From: Burkholderiaceae bacterium
GTDB taxonomy: Bacteria; Pseudomonadota; Gammaproteobacteria; Burkholderiales; Burkholderiaceae_B
Length of the DNA stretch: 64,000 bases
Direction of reading: 5' to 3'
Assembly: GCA_021208885.1 (NCBI GenBank)
Contig: JAJOJF010000025.1
Span: forward strand, 1 to 64,000
How positions within the stretch are numbered: the stretch's first letter is position 1; every line of letters starts with the position of its first letter. The notes under the pieces are model-generated. The model was not told where the DNA came from. It did not search any database and saw nothing but the letters and a program-made list of their open reading frames with translations. Of the stretch, positions 39,004 to 49,022 are shown in pieces. A program made the translations under genes and the position numbers.

Positions 39004-41469
39004 ATGTCAGGTCAAGAATTGCTTCCCGCCGAACGCCAAACATTGCCGCTCTTGCCGTTGCGTGATGTGGTGGTGTTTCCCCACATGGTAATCCCCCTGT
39101 TTGTGGGTCGTCCACGCTCGATCAAAGCGCTTGAGATGGCCATGGAGAGCGGGAAAAACATTATGCTCGCCGCACAAAAATCGGCCAGCAAAGACGATCC
39201 AACGCCAGCGGATATGTACGAAATCGGATGCTTGGCATCGATTTTGCAGATGCTCAAGCTCCCGGACGGTACGGTCAAGGTGCTTGTTGAGGGTACTCAG
39301 CGGGCGCGCGTTGTCTCGATTGACGATGCACAAACGCATTTTTCTTCAGATCTGGTGCCAGTGACCCCTGATCAAGCCAAAGGACCAGAGGTTGAAGCGC
39401 TAAGGCGTGCAATCGTCAGCCAGTTTGAAGCTTATGTCAAATTGAACAAGAAGATCCCGCCTGAAATCCTTACGTCGCTTGCCGGCATCGAAGATGCGGG
39501 TCGACTTGCTGACACCATTGCAGCGCATTTGCCACTCAAGCTGGAACAAAAGCAGGAGCTTCTCGAGGTGCTCGGTACGGTTGAGCGTCTGGAAAAATTG
39601 CTGGCTCAGCTCGAGACGGAAATCGATATCCTTCAGGTTGAAAAGCGAATTCGTGGCCGCGTCAAAAAACAAATGGAAAAGAGCCAACGCGACTACTATC
39701 TGAACGAGCAAGTTAAGGCTATTCAAAAAGAGCTTGGCGAGGGTGAAGAGGGCGCTGACATCGAGGAGCTTGAAAAGCGCATTGAAGCTGCCCGGTTGCC
39801 CAAGGAGGCCCGCAAGAAGGTTGACAATGAACTGAAGAAACTCAAGTTGATGTCACCGATGTCAGCTGAGGCGACTGTCGTGCGAAATTACATCGATACG
39901 GTTATTGGTTTGCCGTGGCGCAAAAAGAGCACGGTCAACTACTCCGTGCCGCACGCTGAGGAAGTGCTTGACGATGATCATTATGGCTTGGAAAAAGTCA
40001 AGGAGCGCATTGTTGAGTACCTGGCCGTGCAACAGCGAGTCGACAAAGTCAAAGCCCCGATTCTGTGCTTGGTAGGGCCACCTGGCGTAGGCAAGACATC
40101 GTTAGGGCAATCAATTGCCAAGGCGACCAACCGCAAGTTCATTCGGATGGCCTTGGGTGGCGTGCGCGATGAGGCCGAAATTCGCGGTCACCGGCGCACC
40201 TACATCGGGTCCATGCCTGGCAAGATTTTGCAGAACATGTCCAAGGTTGGCGTTCGCAATCCTTTGTTCTTGCTCGACGAGATTGACAAGCTCGGCATGG
40301 ACTTCCGTGGCGATCCGGCGTCTGCTTTGCTCGAAGTGCTTGATCCCGAGCAAAACCACACTTTCCAGGATCACTACGTCGAAGTTGATTTCGACTTGTC
40401 AGACGTGATGTTTGTGGCTACGAGCAACACCCTGAACATTCCGCCGGCGTTACTTGACCGCATGGAGGTGATTCGTCTGTCGGGTTACACCGAAGATGAG
40501 AAAGTCCACATTGCGATGGATCATCTTTTGCCCAAGCTCATGAAAAACAATGGATTGCTTGAGCAAGAGTTAAAGGTTGAAGAGTCTGCCATTCGCGATG
40601 TGATTCGCTACTACACCCGGGAGGCTGGTGTACGTTCGTTAGAGCGCGAGATCAGCAAGATCTGCCGCAAGGTGGTTAAGCAATTGGTTGCCAACGTGCC
40701 GGTGGGCACTTCGCGTGCAGCTGCTCGGAAGGCTTCCAAGGCCAGTGCGGTGAAAGAACAAGTGGTTGTCACCAGCGATAACTTGAACAACTACCTCGGC
40801 GTTCGCCGTTTCATGTTTGGCATGGCCGAAAAAGACAATCAGGTTGGTCAGGTCACTGGTCTTGCCTGGACCGAGGTTGGAGGCGACCTTCTGACAATTG
40901 AGGTGGCTGACATGCCGGGCAAGGGAGCCGTTCTTCGCACAGGCTCATTAGGCGATGTTATGAAGGAGTCGGTCGAGGCTGCACGCACCGTCGTGCGTGC
41001 TCGGGCCCGCCGCCTGGGGATCGCAGAAACACTGTTTGAAAAACGCGACATGCACGTGCATGTACCTGAAGGCGCTACGCCTAAAGACGGTCCGTCTGCA
41101 GGTATTGCCATCACGACGGCGATTGTCTCGGCCTTGACTCAGATTCCGGTACGGGCTGATGTCGCCATGACCGGCGAAATTACGCTGCGTGGCGAGGTTC
41201 TCGCTATCGGTGGACTAAAGGAAAAGCTCCTCGCAGCCCGCCGTGGTGGCATCAAAACCGTGCTGATCCCCGAAGAAAACGTCAAGGATCTGGCTGAAAT
41301 TCCGGACAACGTTAAAAATCATCTGGAAATTATTCCGGTCAAGTGGATCGACAAGGTCTTAGAGGTCGCTCTAGAGAAGATGCCCGAGCCCTTGCCAGAA
41401 GAGCCACTGCCTGAAGTGGTGGGCAAGGCCGCAGGCTCAGGTGAGGCCGATCCGGTTATCAAGCACTAG
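39004..41469 (+). CDS. lon: ATP-dependent protease Lon
   Basis: AAA+ serine protease of 821 residues that degrades damaged and regulatory proteins. The N-terminal LON domain begins [23 protein letters not shown]. The AAA module carries GPPGVGKTS and [11 protein letters not shown]. The proteolytic domain has Ser698 ([10 protein letters not shown]) and Lys741 ([10 protein letters not shown]), spaced 43 residues apart as in E. coli Lon. A sigma-32-like promoter precedes it. hslR follows after 27 bp. Confidence 0.98.
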   Translation: MSGQELLPAERQTLPLLPLRDVVVFPHMVIPLFVGRPRSIKALEMAMESGKNIMLAAQKSASKDDPTPADMYEIGCLASILQMLKLPDGTVKVLVEGTQRARVVSIDDAQTHFSSDLVPVTPDQAKGPEVEALRRAIVSQFEAYVKLNKKIPPEILTSLAGIEDAGRLADTIAAHLPLKLEQKQELLEVLGTVERLEKLLAQLETEIDILQVEKRIRGRVKKQMEKSQRDYYLNEQVKAIQKELGEGEEGADIEELEKRIEAARLPKEARKKVDNELKKLKLMSPMSAEATVVRNYIDTVIGLPWRKKSTVNYSVPHAEEVLDDDHYGLEKVKERIVEYLAVQQRVDKVKAPILCLVGPPGVGKTSLGQSIAKATNRKFIRMALGGVRDEAEIRGHRRTYIGSMPGKILQNMSKVGVRNPLFLLDEIDKLGMDFRGDPASALLEVLDPEQNHTFQDHYVEVDFDLSDVMFVATSNTLNIPPALLDRMEVIRLSGYTEDEKVHIAMDHLLPKLMKNNGLLEQELKVEESAIRDVIRYYTREAGVRSLEREISKICRKVVKQLVANVPVGTSRAAARKASKASAVKEQVVVTSDNLNNYLGVRRFMFGMAEKDNQVGQVTGLAWTEVGGDLLTIEVADMPGKGAVLRTGSLGDVMKESVEAARTVVRARARRLGIAETLFEKRDMHVHVPEGATPKDGPSAGIAITTAIVSALTQIPVRADVAMTGEITLRGEVLAIGGLKEKLLAARRGGIKTVLIPEENVKDLAEIPDNVKNHLEIIPVKWIDKVLEVALEKMPEPLPEEPLPEVVGKAAGSGEADPVIKH

Positions 41470-41496
41470 TTTTAGAGCGAGCTTGAGGACACTGGC

Positions 41497-41889
41497 TTGC
41501 AGGAATCGACGCAAAGTGTAAGGCTAGACAAGTGGCTGTGGGCGGCGCGATTTTTTAAATCGCGTTCGCTTGCCTGCGAAGCAATTGAATTAGGTCGCGT
41601 CCATGTAAACGGCGAGCGAGTCAAACCTGCGCGGATGCTCAAGACCGGAGAAAAGGTTCTGGTGCAGCGCGGGCAGGAACGCATAGAGGTGTTTGTGCGT
41701 TTCTTAAGCGATGTCAGGCGCTCAGCCCCGCTAGCGCAGCTGCTGTATGACGAGACGATTGACAGTGTTGCTGCACGTCAGCAAGCGGCAGAGCGTCGTC
41801 GTCTTTATACCGAACCTGCCAAGGGAATCACCGGAAGACCGACCAAACGTAATCGCAGGGCAATTGAGAGGTTTGCTAGAGACGATTAA
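41497..41889 (+). CDS. hslR: Ribosome-associated heat shock protein Hsp15 (S4 domain)
   Basis: RNA-binding protein of 130 residues. An S4 domain spans about residues 8-60: VRLDKWLWAARFFKSRSLACEAI and GRVHVNGERVKPARML. A basic C-terminal tail ends TGRPTKRNRRAIERFARDD. Hsp15 binds stalled 50S subunits carrying peptidyl-tRNA. The start appears to be TTG (41497), preceded by GAGGA at 8 nt. Its place 27 bp after lon suggests shared heat-shock expression. Confidence 0.9.
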   Translation: MQESTQSVRLDKWLWAARFFKSRSLACEAIELGRVHVNGERVKPARMLKTGEKVLVQRGQERIEVFVRFLSDVRRSAPLAQLLYDETIDSVAARQQAAERRRLYTEPAKGITGRPTKRNRRAIERFARDD

Positions 41890-41917
41890 ACAAGTCGGTC
41901 TGCGCTGTATGGGTCCC

Positions 41918-42601
41918 CTACTGCAACGTTGTCGTGCGAATCAAACCGACTGCGATGCCTTCGATCGCGAAACTGTTTACATCGGTAACCACAATCGGTT
42001 CGAACTCAGGATTCTCTGGCTCAAGAATTACCCGGTTGCTCTCTCGAACTAGGCGCTTGACCGTTACCTCTTCATCAATTCGAGCGACGACGATCTGCCC
42101 GGTACGAGCATCTTGTGCTTTTTTGACGGCAAGCAGATCGCCATCCAAGATGCCGACGTCCCGCATGCTCATGCCGCGCACTTGCAACATGTAGTCAGGT
42201 TGTTTGTCGAACATGCCCGGGTCCACGGTTACCTCTCGAGCCACATTTTCGGTGGCTAGAATAGGGGCACCCGCGGCAACTCGGCCAATAACGGGCAGGG
42301 TAATTGCATTGATGATGTCACGGGCAACGTCACGGGCAACGTCACGGGCAACACTAGCGACCACAGATGGCGCGGCGTCATCTGTGCTGCGTATTAGACG
42401 AATGCCACGCGAGGCACCAGGCGCAAGGCTAACGTAGCCTTTTTTCTCTAGCGCCCGTAAGTGATCTTCGGCAGCGTTGGCCGACTTGAAACCCAGCGTT
42501 TGAGCGATTTCAGCGCGCGTGGGTGGAAAGCCTGTGTTGGCAATCGCTTGCTCGATTAAACCGAGTATTTCGGACTGCCGGGCGGTGAGTTTGCTGGCCA
42601 T
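41918..42601 (-). CDS. lexA: LexA repressor
   Basis: SOS repressor of 227 residues. The winged helix-turn-helix DNA-binding domain (TARQSEILGLIEQAIANTGFPPTRAEIA, FKSANAAEDHLRALEKKGYV) occupies residues 1-70. The self-cleavage site is Ala110-Gly111 (VAAGAPI), with Ser145 (RGMSMRD) and Lys182 as the catalytic dyad. The linker carries three VARD repeats (84-95) encoded by a perfect 12-bp triplication. The ATG at 42601 has AGAGGTG upstream. An SOS box 14 bp before the start shows autoregulation. Confidence 0.97.
   Translation of the reverse strand: MASKLTARQSEILGLIEQAIANTGFPPTRAEIAQTLGFKSANAAEDHLRALEKKGYVSLAPGASRGIRLIRSTDDAAPSVVASVARDVARDVARDIINAITLPVIGRVAAGAPILATENVAREVTVDPGMFDKQPDYMLQVRGMSMRDVGILDGDLLAVKKAQDARTGQIVVARIDEEVTVKRLVRESNRVILEPENPEFEPIVVTDVNSFAIEGIAVGLIRTTTLQ
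42317..42352. repeat. 12-bp tandem repeat, three copies, in the lexA linker
   Basis: GTCACGGGCAAC repeated three times without mismatch. On the minus strand each copy encodes Val-Ala-Arg-Asp in the linker between the LexA DNA-binding and peptidase domains. Because the unit is a multiple of three, changes in copy number keep the frame. Confidence 0.97.
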
Positions 42602-42614
42602 GAGCACCTCTGAG

Positions 42615-42630
42615 CTGTACGGATGTACAG
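42615..42630. promoter_or_regulatory. LexA-binding SOS box
   Basis: CTGT-ACGGATGT-ACAG matches the proteobacterial SOS consensus CTGT-N8-ACAG with both half-sites exact. It lies immediately upstream of the lexA ATG (42601), where it would overlap the promoter or early leader. Confidence 0.88.
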
Positions 42631-42709
42631 CATTGTGACTCAGGCCAGCAGATTTTGCAAGTTTTGATGGGTCATTGGATGAACTGGTGTAGGTTCGTGA
42701 TGCGTTTGC

Positions 42710-43915
42710 CTAACCTTTCAGCACTGCGGCAATCGCATTGGCCACGACATCGATGTTGCGACTGTTTAACGCAGCCACGCAGATTCGACCGCTAGAAACC
42801 GCATAAATGCCATGTTGGTCACGCAGTCTGTCAACTTGCTCGGCTGTTAAGCCCGAATATGAGAACATGCCTTTTTGTGCCAGCACGAAGTCAAAGTTGG
42901 TCGATACACCAGCGGTCTTGAGTTTGGCCACCAGCTGTTCACGCATGTCCTTGATGCGGCTGCGCATCTCAGCAAGTTCGCTCTCCCACATGGCAAAAAG
43001 TTTGTCGCTGTTAAGTACTTCCGCAACCACTGCACCGCCGAAGGTCGGTGGGTTTGAATAGTTCGTGCGGATCACACGCTTGACTTGGCTAAGTACCCGT
43101 TTGGCCTCATCGGCGCTGCCAGTAACCACCGTCAAGGCGCCGATGCGCTCGCCGTAGAGCGAAAACGATTTGGAAAACGAGGTACTGATCAGGCAGTTTA
43201 GGCCCATTTCGACAAACATCCGCACTGCTGCGGCATCTTCGGTCAAACCATCGCCAAACCCTTGGTAAGCCATGTCAAGAAATGGCACATGGTTTTTGGA
43301 CTTGACGGCTTGAGCAATTTGCTGCCATTGCTCGGGTGTTGGGTCAACGCCAGTAGGATTGTGGCAACATGCATGCAAGACCACGATGCTGTTCTCAGGC
43401 AAGGCGTTTAAGGACGCCAGCATGCCGTCCAAATTCAAGCCATGAGTTTTGGGGTCATAGTAGGCGTATTCAACGACTTCAAAGCCAGCCCGCTCAAACA
43501 GGGCACGGTGGTTTTCCCAGCTCGGGGTGCTGATAGCAACCTTTGCGTTTGGTAGTAACTGCTTCAGGTAGTCAGCGCCGATTTTAAGAGCACCCGTGCC
43601 GCCGACAGCTTGAACCGTAAAAGCCCGTCCAGATGTATGGGCTTGTGAGTTTTTGCCAAGTACTAGTTCGCGCGCAGCTTTGTTCAGCGCAGCAAGGCCT
43701 TCGATCGGCAAATAGCTGTGTGCACCCGCAGCTTTTACTCGATCGGTTTCGGCTTGGTGTACGCATTTGAGCAGCGGCACCCGACCCTGATCGTCGTAGT
43801 AGACGCCAACGCCCAAATTAACTTTGCCGGGGCGTTCATCGGCGTTGTACTGTTCGTTCAGGCCCAGAATAGGGTCGCGGGGTGCAAGCTCAACAGCTTC
43901 AAATAGTGTGCTCAT
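42710..43915 (-). CDS. tyrB: Aromatic amino acid / aspartate aminotransferase
   Basis: Class I PLP aminotransferase of 401 residues using 2-oxoglutarate or oxaloacetate. Visible: MSTLFEAVELAPRDPILGLNEQYNADERPGKVNLGVGVYYDD, LHACCHNPTGVDPT, FLDMAYQGFGDGL, STSFSKSFSLYGERIGAL with the PLP lysine, and the C-terminal FSYSGLTAEQVDRLRDQHGIY with the substrate arginine region. TyrB and AspC are close paralogs and cannot be told apart safely here; TyrB is favoured by the betaproteobacterial position next to uvrB. Divergent from uvrB across 122 bp. Confidence 0.85.
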   Translation of the reverse strand: MSTLFEAVELAPRDPILGLNEQYNADERPGKVNLGVGVYYDDQGRVPLLKCVHQAETDRVKAAGAHSYLPIEGLAALNKAARELVLGKNSQAHTSGRAFTVQAVGGTGALKIGADYLKQLLPNAKVAISTPSWENHRALFERAGFEVVEYAYYDPKTHGLNLDGMLASLNALPENSIVVLHACCHNPTGVDPTPEQWQQIAQAVKSKNHVPFLDMAYQGFGDGLTEDAAAVRMFVEMGLNCLISTSFSKSFSLYGERIGALTVVTGSADEAKRVLSQVKRVIRTNYSNPPTFGGAVVAEVLNSDKLFAMWESELAEMRSRIKDMREQLVAKLKTAGVSTNFDFVLAQKGMFSYSGLTAEQVDRLRDQHGIYAVSSGRICVAALNSRNIDVVANAIAAVLKG

Positions 43916-44037
43916 GGTTTGTTTGTGCAGTGTCATGTCATGGTCATGAAACGGGCTTGGTAGACGGAATGTCTAGTTACAGCCATAATGACCGGTTGTC
44001 TTACGATTCAGGGATTTCCCTAGGATGAAAGTCTAGC

Positions 44038-46065
44038 ATGTCGCAAGGTCGGTTCGTAGAGTTTCCTGACAGTCCATTTTCGTTGTACCAGCCGTACCCG
44101 CCGGCTGGTGATCAGCCGCAGGCGATTGATAAGCTCGTCGATGGCGTTACCGACGGGTTGATGTATCAAACGCTACTGGGCGTGACTGGTTCGGGCAAGA
44201 CCTTCACCATGGCCAATGTGATTGCCAGGGCAGGGCGCCCGGCGTTGGTGTTGGCACCCAACAAGACCTTGGCAGCGCAGCTGTATTCTGAGATGCGTGA
44301 GTTTTTCCCGCGCAACGCGGTTGAGTATTTTGTGTCGTACTACGACTATTACCAGCCTGAGGCTTACGTCCCGGCCCGTGATCTGTTCATTGAGAAAGAT
44401 TCCTCGATCAATGAACACATTGAGCAGATGCGATTGTCGGCCACTAAAAGCCTGCTCGAGCGACGTGACACCGTTATTGTGGGTACAGTGTCTTGCATAT
44501 ATGGTATCGGCAATCCAGCCGACTATCACGCCATGGTGCTAATTTTGCGCGCAGGCGACCGAATCTCCCGACGTGAAGTGCTAGCGCGCTTGGTCGCCAT
44601 GCAATACACCCGCAATGATGCCGATTTCACCCGCGGCGTGTTTCGTGCGCGAGGGGATGTGATCGATGTGTATCCGGCTGAGAGTGCAGATCTTGCTGTT
44701 CGTATCGCCATGTTTGACGATGAGATCGAGTCACTGTCACTGTTTGATCCGTTAACAGGCAAGGTGCGACAAACAGTGCCGCGATTTACGGTTTATCCAG
44801 GCTCGCATTACGTCACACCGCGAGACACTGTTCTGCGGGCCATTGAGACGATCAAAGAAGAGTTGCGCACAAGGGTCAAACAGTTTGTTGATAGTGGCCA
44901 GCTTTTGGAGGCCCAGCGAATCGAGCAGCGAACAAGGTTTGATCTGGAGATGCTGGCTGAACTCGGGTTTTGTAAAGGCATTGAGAATTACTCACGCCAC
45001 TTGTCTGGCGCCAAGCCGGGCGACCCGCCACCAACACTCATTGATTACCTGCCCGCCGACGCTTTGATGTTTATTGATGAGAGCCATGTCACGATTGGTC
45101 AGCTCGGTGGCATGTATCGAGGCGACCGGGCTCGCAAGGAAACGCTGGTCCAGTATGGGTTTCGTCTGCCATCGGCGCTAGACAATCGTCCGTTGCGCAT
45201 GGAGGAGTTTGAGCAGCGCATGCGCCAAACCGTGTTTGTCTCGGCTACACCCGCCAACTACGAGAATGAACATGCCGATCAGGTTGTCGAGCAGGTGGTC
45301 AGACCAACTGGTCTGGTTGATCCAATGGTCGAGGTGTTGCCTGCTAAAACACAGGTCGACAGCTTGCTCGAGCAAGCCAAAGTCCGAGTGGCTTTGGGCC
45401 AGAGGGTTTTGGTAACCACGCTGACCAAGCGCATGGCAGAGGACTTGACAGACTTTTTGAGTGAGCAAGGCCTGAAAGTTCGATACCTGCATTCAGATAT
45501 CGATACCGTTGAGCGCGTGGAAATTATTCGTGACTTGCGTCTGGGCACCTTTGATATCCTGGTGGGGATTAACCTCTTGCGTGAGGGGCTCGATATTCCC
45601 GAGGTGTCGCTCGTCGCGATTCTTGACGCGGACAAGGAAGGTTTTTTGCGATCAGAACGCAGCCTCATCCAAACCATCGGACGCGCTGCACGCAATTTGC
45701 ATGGCCATGCGATTCTTTATGCAGACTCAATTACCGACTCCATGCGGCGCGCCATGCACGAGACCGAGCGACGTCGACAAAAGCAACTCGCCTTCAATGA
45801 GGAGCATGGCATCGAGGCAAAAGGCGTGACCAAAGCAGTTAAGGAGTTGATCGATGGGGTGTTGCAAGCGCCTGAGACGGATGAAGCTGCCAGTGTTTTG
45901 CCTGAAGGAATCCGTATTGATGACGAGAAGTCGGTGGCTAGAGCCATCAAATCACTTGAAAAGAAGATGCTCGAGCATGCTCGAAACTTGGAGTTTGAAC
46001 AGGCTGCTGCGGCCAGAGATGCACTGAATCAGCTAAAGGCTCAAGTGCTGCAGTCCGGTGTTTAA
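44038..46065 (+). CDS. uvrB: UvrABC system protein B
   Basis: Damage-verification helicase-like subunit of nucleotide excision repair, 675 residues. Visible: [16 protein letters not shown] (Walker A), the beta-hairpin region [56 protein letters not shown] and the C-terminal UVR domain ([22 protein letters not shown]) that contacts UvrC. No LexA box (CTGT-N8-ACAG) is seen in its 5' region, unlike E. coli uvrB. Confidence 0.97.
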   Translation: MSQGRFVEFPDSPFSLYQPYPPAGDQPQAIDKLVDGVTDGLMYQTLLGVTGSGKTFTMANVIARAGRPALVLAPNKTLAAQLYSEMREFFPRNAVEYFVSYYDYYQPEAYVPARDLFIEKDSSINEHIEQMRLSATKSLLERRDTVIVGTVSCIYGIGNPADYHAMVLILRAGDRISRREVLARLVAMQYTRNDADFTRGVFRARGDVIDVYPAESADLAVRIAMFDDEIESLSLFDPLTGKVRQTVPRFTVYPGSHYVTPRDTVLRAIETIKEELRTRVKQFVDSGQLLEAQRIEQRTRFDLEMLAELGFCKGIENYSRHLSGAKPGDPPPTLIDYLPADALMFIDESHVTIGQLGGMYRGDRARKETLVQYGFRLPSALDNRPLRMEEFEQRMRQTVFVSATPANYENEHADQVVEQVVRPTGLVDPMVEVLPAKTQVDSLLEQAKVRVALGQRVLVTTLTKRMAEDLTDFLSEQGLKVRYLHSDIDTVERVEIIRDLRLGTFDILVGINLLREGLDIPEVSLVAILDADKEGFLRSERSLIQTIGRAARNLHGHAILYADSITDSMRRAMHETERRRQKQLAFNEEHGIEAKGVTKAVKELIDGVLQAPETDEAASVLPEGIRIDDEKSVARAIKSLEKKMLEHARNLEFEQAAAARDALNQLKAQVLQSGV

Positions 46066-46367
46066 ACTCGGTCACTTGTCAATGAAGTTTAAGTAGACCG
46101 ACCATCTGATATGAAGACCGATGCTGTCAGCCTTGTGAAAGCTGCTGAAGAAGTCTACGCGGTAAGCTGGGCATGTGCGGCGCAACATTCGTTTCACAGG
46201 AATTGCGGAGCCAGATATCTCATTTTAGTTACATTTCACTTGATATGTTCTATCTATCTTATTGATAATAAATATATTTAACTTAAGTCAAAGCCTGTCA
46301 CTTCTTTGCAACTCCTGAAAAATTATTCTGGACAAATTGAGGGTTTTCCCTCAAAATCTCGACCACT
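46066..46367. other. AT-rich intergenic region between uvrB and the phosphatase gene
   Basis: About 300 bp with no supported gene. From about 46216 the sequence is strongly AT-rich, with TTGATAATAAATATATTTAAC. A 56-codon open frame (46111-46281) lacks a ribosome site and resembles nothing I recognise. The region likely holds the promoter for the phosphatase gene. Confidence 0.6.
46337..46354 (+). other. Hairpin in the leader of the phosphatase gene
   Basis: TTGAGGG-TTTT-CCCTCAA, a perfect 7-bp stem and 4-nt loop, ends 13 bp before the ATG at 46368. Any ribosome site would lie in or beside it, so it may affect translation; it lacks a U-tail that would make it a clear terminator. Confidence 0.5.
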
Positions 46368-46856
46368 ATGACAAAAGTTCTATTCGTATGCATGGGAAAC
46401 ATCTGCCGCTCACCAAGTGCGGAGGGCGTGTTTCGCCATATGATCAATGAGGCGGGTCTGGCAGATGTGGTCGGGGTAGACTCGGCCGGCACCCATGGTT
46501 ATCACGTAGGCGAGGGCCCCGACGCCCGCGCAATGGCTGCGGCAGCAAAACGTGGCTACCAGATTGAGCCACGAGTGGCTCGGCAGGTTCGTCCAGAAGA
46601 TTTTCTGGAGTATGACCTGATTCTGGCGATGGATTGGGAAAACTTGTCTGCATTGCAGCAGCAATGTCCCAAGATACACCATCACAAGCTGATGCTGTTG
46701 ATGCGTTTTGCGAACGAGTACGAAGAGGCGACCGTGCCAGATCCGTATTACGGTGGTGCCGAAGCGTTTTCCAAGGTGCTTGATTACATCGAGGATGCCT
46801 GTCAAGGGGTTCTGGAAATCGTGCGCAAACGGGCGACTCAATACCAGGCTGCGTAA
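46368..46856 (+). CDS. Low molecular weight protein-tyrosine phosphatase
   Basis: Cytosolic phosphatase of 162 residues. The P-loop CMGNICRS has nucleophile Cys8 and Arg14, and the general-acid aspartate lies in VPDPYYGG. VDSAGTHGYHVGEGPDARA is typical. Such enzymes act on tyrosine kinases of polysaccharide export or on arginine/tyrosine phosphates; no kinase gene is nearby. It stands between uvrB and the isc operon, a recurrent betaproteobacterial position, and is closed by a hairpin terminator. Confidence 0.93.
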   Translation: MTKVLFVCMGNICRSPSAEGVFRHMINEAGLADVVGVDSAGTHGYHVGEGPDARAMAAAAKRGYQIEPRVARQVRPEDFLEYDLILAMDWENLSALQQQCPKIHHHKLMLLMRFANEYEEATVPDPYYGGAEAFSKVLDYIEDACQGVLEIVRKRATQYQAA

Positions 46857-46958
46857 GTCTGGTGAATGGGATTGAAAGCTTGGGGAAAGTTTTGAATAAG
46901 TAATATGTCAGCTTAGAGCCGCGCATCAGCTTCAGAAACACCACGTTTTTAACCGTCA

Positions 46959-46990
46959 AATAAACCGCGCACCGCGCGGTTTATTCTTTT
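46959..46990 (+). terminator. Intrinsic terminator after the phosphatase gene
   Basis: A perfect 12-bp stem (AATAAACCGCGC with its complement at 46974-46985), a 3-nt loop, then CTTTT. It lies in the 314-bp spacer before iscR; the rest of that spacer holds the iscR promoter/operator and no gene. Confidence 0.82.
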
Positions 46991-47059
46991 AAAACAAATG
47001 GTTGTTTTATTTCCCTACAAAATTTACGGATAGACCAAGTAAAACAGTCGGATTTGGTT

Positions 47060-47086
47060 TATACTTGAGTTGTTTAGTCAGGTTAG
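47060..47086 (+). promoter_or_regulatory. iscR promoter -10 with overlapping type 1 IscR site
   Basis: TATACT (47060-47065) is a good -10 box. It starts ATACTTGAGTTGTTTAGTCAGGTTAG (described by position 47061-47086), which fits the type 1 IscR motif with half-sites around TGAGT and TAGTCAGG. Binding by [2Fe-2S]-IscR here would repress the operon, as in other proteobacteria. Confidence 0.65.
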
Positions 47087-47170
47087 TGCCAATTTGTAGT
47101 TAGTGCACGTAGCTCACCAAACGGTGATTTGTTGCGTGAACAAATAACCAATCTCAAAAAGGACCTGGAT

Positions 47171-47707
47171 ATGCGACTCACTACGAAAGGACGCTTTGCA
47201 GTTACCGCCATGATTGATTTGGCTTTGCGCCAGCATAGCGGACCCGTTACGCTGTCAGCTATCAGTCAGCGTCAAAACATCTCTCTGTCATACCTCGAGC
47301 AGTTATTTGGCAAACTGCGTCGCCACGAACTCGTAGACAGCATTCGTGGACCAGGAGGCGGCTACACATTAGCCCGCCTGGCACGCAATATCACTGTGGC
47401 TGACATCATATTCGCTGTCGATGAGCCTATTGATGCGACCAATTGTGGTGGAAAGACCGATTGTTCGACAGGTACAGATGGACGTCCAGGCGTCTGTATG
47501 ACCCACGAGCTATGGGCTGCGTTAAACCGCACCATGGTCGATTTTCTAGACTCTGTCTCCTTGCAAGATCTTGTTGACCAGCAACGTATGCGTCAACTGC
47601 AGGACGGTGGACAAGCTCGTACCGAGAGCGCTATCAAAGTTCCGAGCTCAACGGTTGCTAATGCCGATCCGTTCGGTCGCAAACTGAACGAGTCGGTCAC
47701 TGTGTAA
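47171..47707 (+). CDS. iscR: Fe-S cluster assembly transcriptional regulator IscR
   Basis: Rrf2-family regulator of 178 residues that senses [2Fe-2S] supply. The winged helix shows MRLTTKGRFAVTAMIDLALRQ, YLEQLFGKLRRHELVDSIRGPGGGYTLAR. Cluster ligands appear as NCGGKTDCSTGTDGRPGVCMTH, three cysteines and a histidine. The second Cys-Cys gap is ten residues rather than the five of E. coli IscR. The C-terminal 35 residues are polar and probably disordered. The ATG at 47171 has AAAAAGGA upstream. It heads the isc operon. Confidence 0.96.
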   Translation: MRLTTKGRFAVTAMIDLALRQHSGPVTLSAISQRQNISLSYLEQLFGKLRRHELVDSIRGPGGGYTLARLARNITVADIIFAVDEPIDATNCGGKTDCSTGTDGRPGVCMTHELWAALNRTMVDFLDSVSLQDLVDQQRMRQLQDGGQARTESAIKVPSSTVANADPFGRKLNESVTV

Positions 47708-47773
47708 TCACTGTGTAAGTCAGCTGGCAGGTTTGCGAATTAAGATTCAGTTCTTCAAATCAGGAGTTTTCTA

Positions 47774-48985
47774 ATGACGGTTCATCCGGTTTATCTTGAC
47801 TACTCGGCTACCACCCCAGTGGATCCGCGCGTGGTTGACAAGATGGTGCCCTGGCTCTACGAGCACTACGGCAATCCGGCATCGCGTAGCCATTCGTTTG
47901 GCTGGGAGGCAGAAGAGGCGGTAGAGCAGGCTCGCTCCGATGTCGCGGCGCTTGTGAACGCTGACCCGCGCGAAATCGTTTGGACTTCAGGGGCCACGGA
48001 ATCCAACAATCTAGCGATCAAGGGCGCTGCCCATTTTTACGCTGAACGTGGCAAGCATGTGATTACGGTTAAAACTGAGCACAAAGCAGTCCTTGATCCG
48101 TGCCGTGAACTTGAGCGTGAAGGCTATGAAGTGACCTACCTGGATGTCATGGAAAACGGGTTGGTTGACCTTGAGGTGCTTAAGGCCGCTATCCGGCCTG
48201 ATACAGTGCTGGTATCGGTCATGTTCGTCAACAATGAGATTGGTGTGATTCAGCCAATCGAAGCCATTGGCGAGATCTGCCGCGAAAAGGGCATCATTTT
48301 TCATGTTGATGCGGCCCAAGCCACGGGCAAGGTGGAAATTGATCTGCAGCACTTGAAAGTGGACTTGATGTCGTTCTGTGCCCACAAGACCTATGGCCCC
48401 AAAGGCATCGGTGCGCTCTACATTCGCCGCAAGCCACGCGTGCGCATCGAGGCACAGATGCACGGTGGGGGGCATGAGCGTGGGTTTCGGTCTGGCACCC
48501 TGGCAACTCACCAGATCGTTGGCATGGGAGAATCGTTTCGCTTGGCTAAGCTTGAGATGAAGACTGAAAACGAGAGGATTCGCATGTTGCGTGACCGTCT
48601 CTGGAAGGGTATTTCGGAAATCGAAGAGGTATACGTAAATGGTGATCTCGAGCAACGTGTGCCACACAACTTGAACGTGAGTTTTAACTACGTTGAAGGC
48701 GAGTCACTCATCATGGCTGTCAAGGAGCTTGCGGTTTCCAGTGGCTCGGCTTGTACTTCGGCGAGTCTAGAGCCGTCTTACGTGTTGCGTGCCTTGGGCC
48801 GTAACGACGAATTGGCGCATAGTTCGATTCGTTTTACGTTGGGTCGCTTCACGACCGAAGCGGACATTGACTTTGCGGTTGATCTCTTGAAGCGCCGCGT
48901 TGACAAGTTGCGTGACATGTCACCGCTTTGGGAGATGGTCAAAGAGGGCGTGGATCTCGATTCGGTTCAATGGGCCGCCCATTAA
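47774..48985 (+). CDS. iscS: Cysteine desulfurase IscS
   Basis: PLP enzyme of 403 residues that removes sulfur from cysteine for Fe-S clusters and thiolated tRNA. Visible: [47 protein letters not shown] Lys205 ([10 protein letters not shown]) and the persulfide-carrying Cys327 ([17 protein letters not shown]). It follows iscR by about 66 bp and is followed by iscU. Confidence 0.98.
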   Translation: MTVHPVYLDYSATTPVDPRVVDKMVPWLYEHYGNPASRSHSFGWEAEEAVEQARSDVAALVNADPREIVWTSGATESNNLAIKGAAHFYAERGKHVITVKTEHKAVLDPCRELEREGYEVTYLDVMENGLVDLEVLKAAIRPDTVLVSVMFVNNEIGVIQPIEAIGEICREKGIIFHVDAAQATGKVEIDLQHLKVDLMSFCAHKTYGPKGIGALYIRRKPRVRIEAQMHGGGHERGFRSGTLATHQIVGMGESFRLAKLEMKTENERIRMLRDRLWKGISEIEEVYVNGDLEQRVPHNLNVSFNYVEGESLIMAVKELAVSSGSACTSASLEPSYVLRALGRNDELAHSSIRFTLGRFTTEADIDFAVDLLKRRVDKLRDMSPLWEMVKEGVDLDSVQWAAH

Positions 48986-49022
48986 ATAACTCGTTGTACT
49001 GTCAGCATAGGAGATAGTCATC

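Noticed and set aside
42317-42352. CRISPR-like or regulatory repeat
   Set aside because: The units are directly adjacent, 12 bp long, and code in frame for VARD in LexA; there are no spacers.
46111-46281. Small 56-codon frame in the uvrB-phosphatase spacer
   Set aside because: No ribosome site, no similarity I recognise, and the 3' half is simple AT-rich sequence; more likely non-coding.
48011-48667. Open frame of 218 codons antisense to iscS
   Set aside because: Opposite a conserved gene, no ribosome site or family features; a codon-bias shadow.
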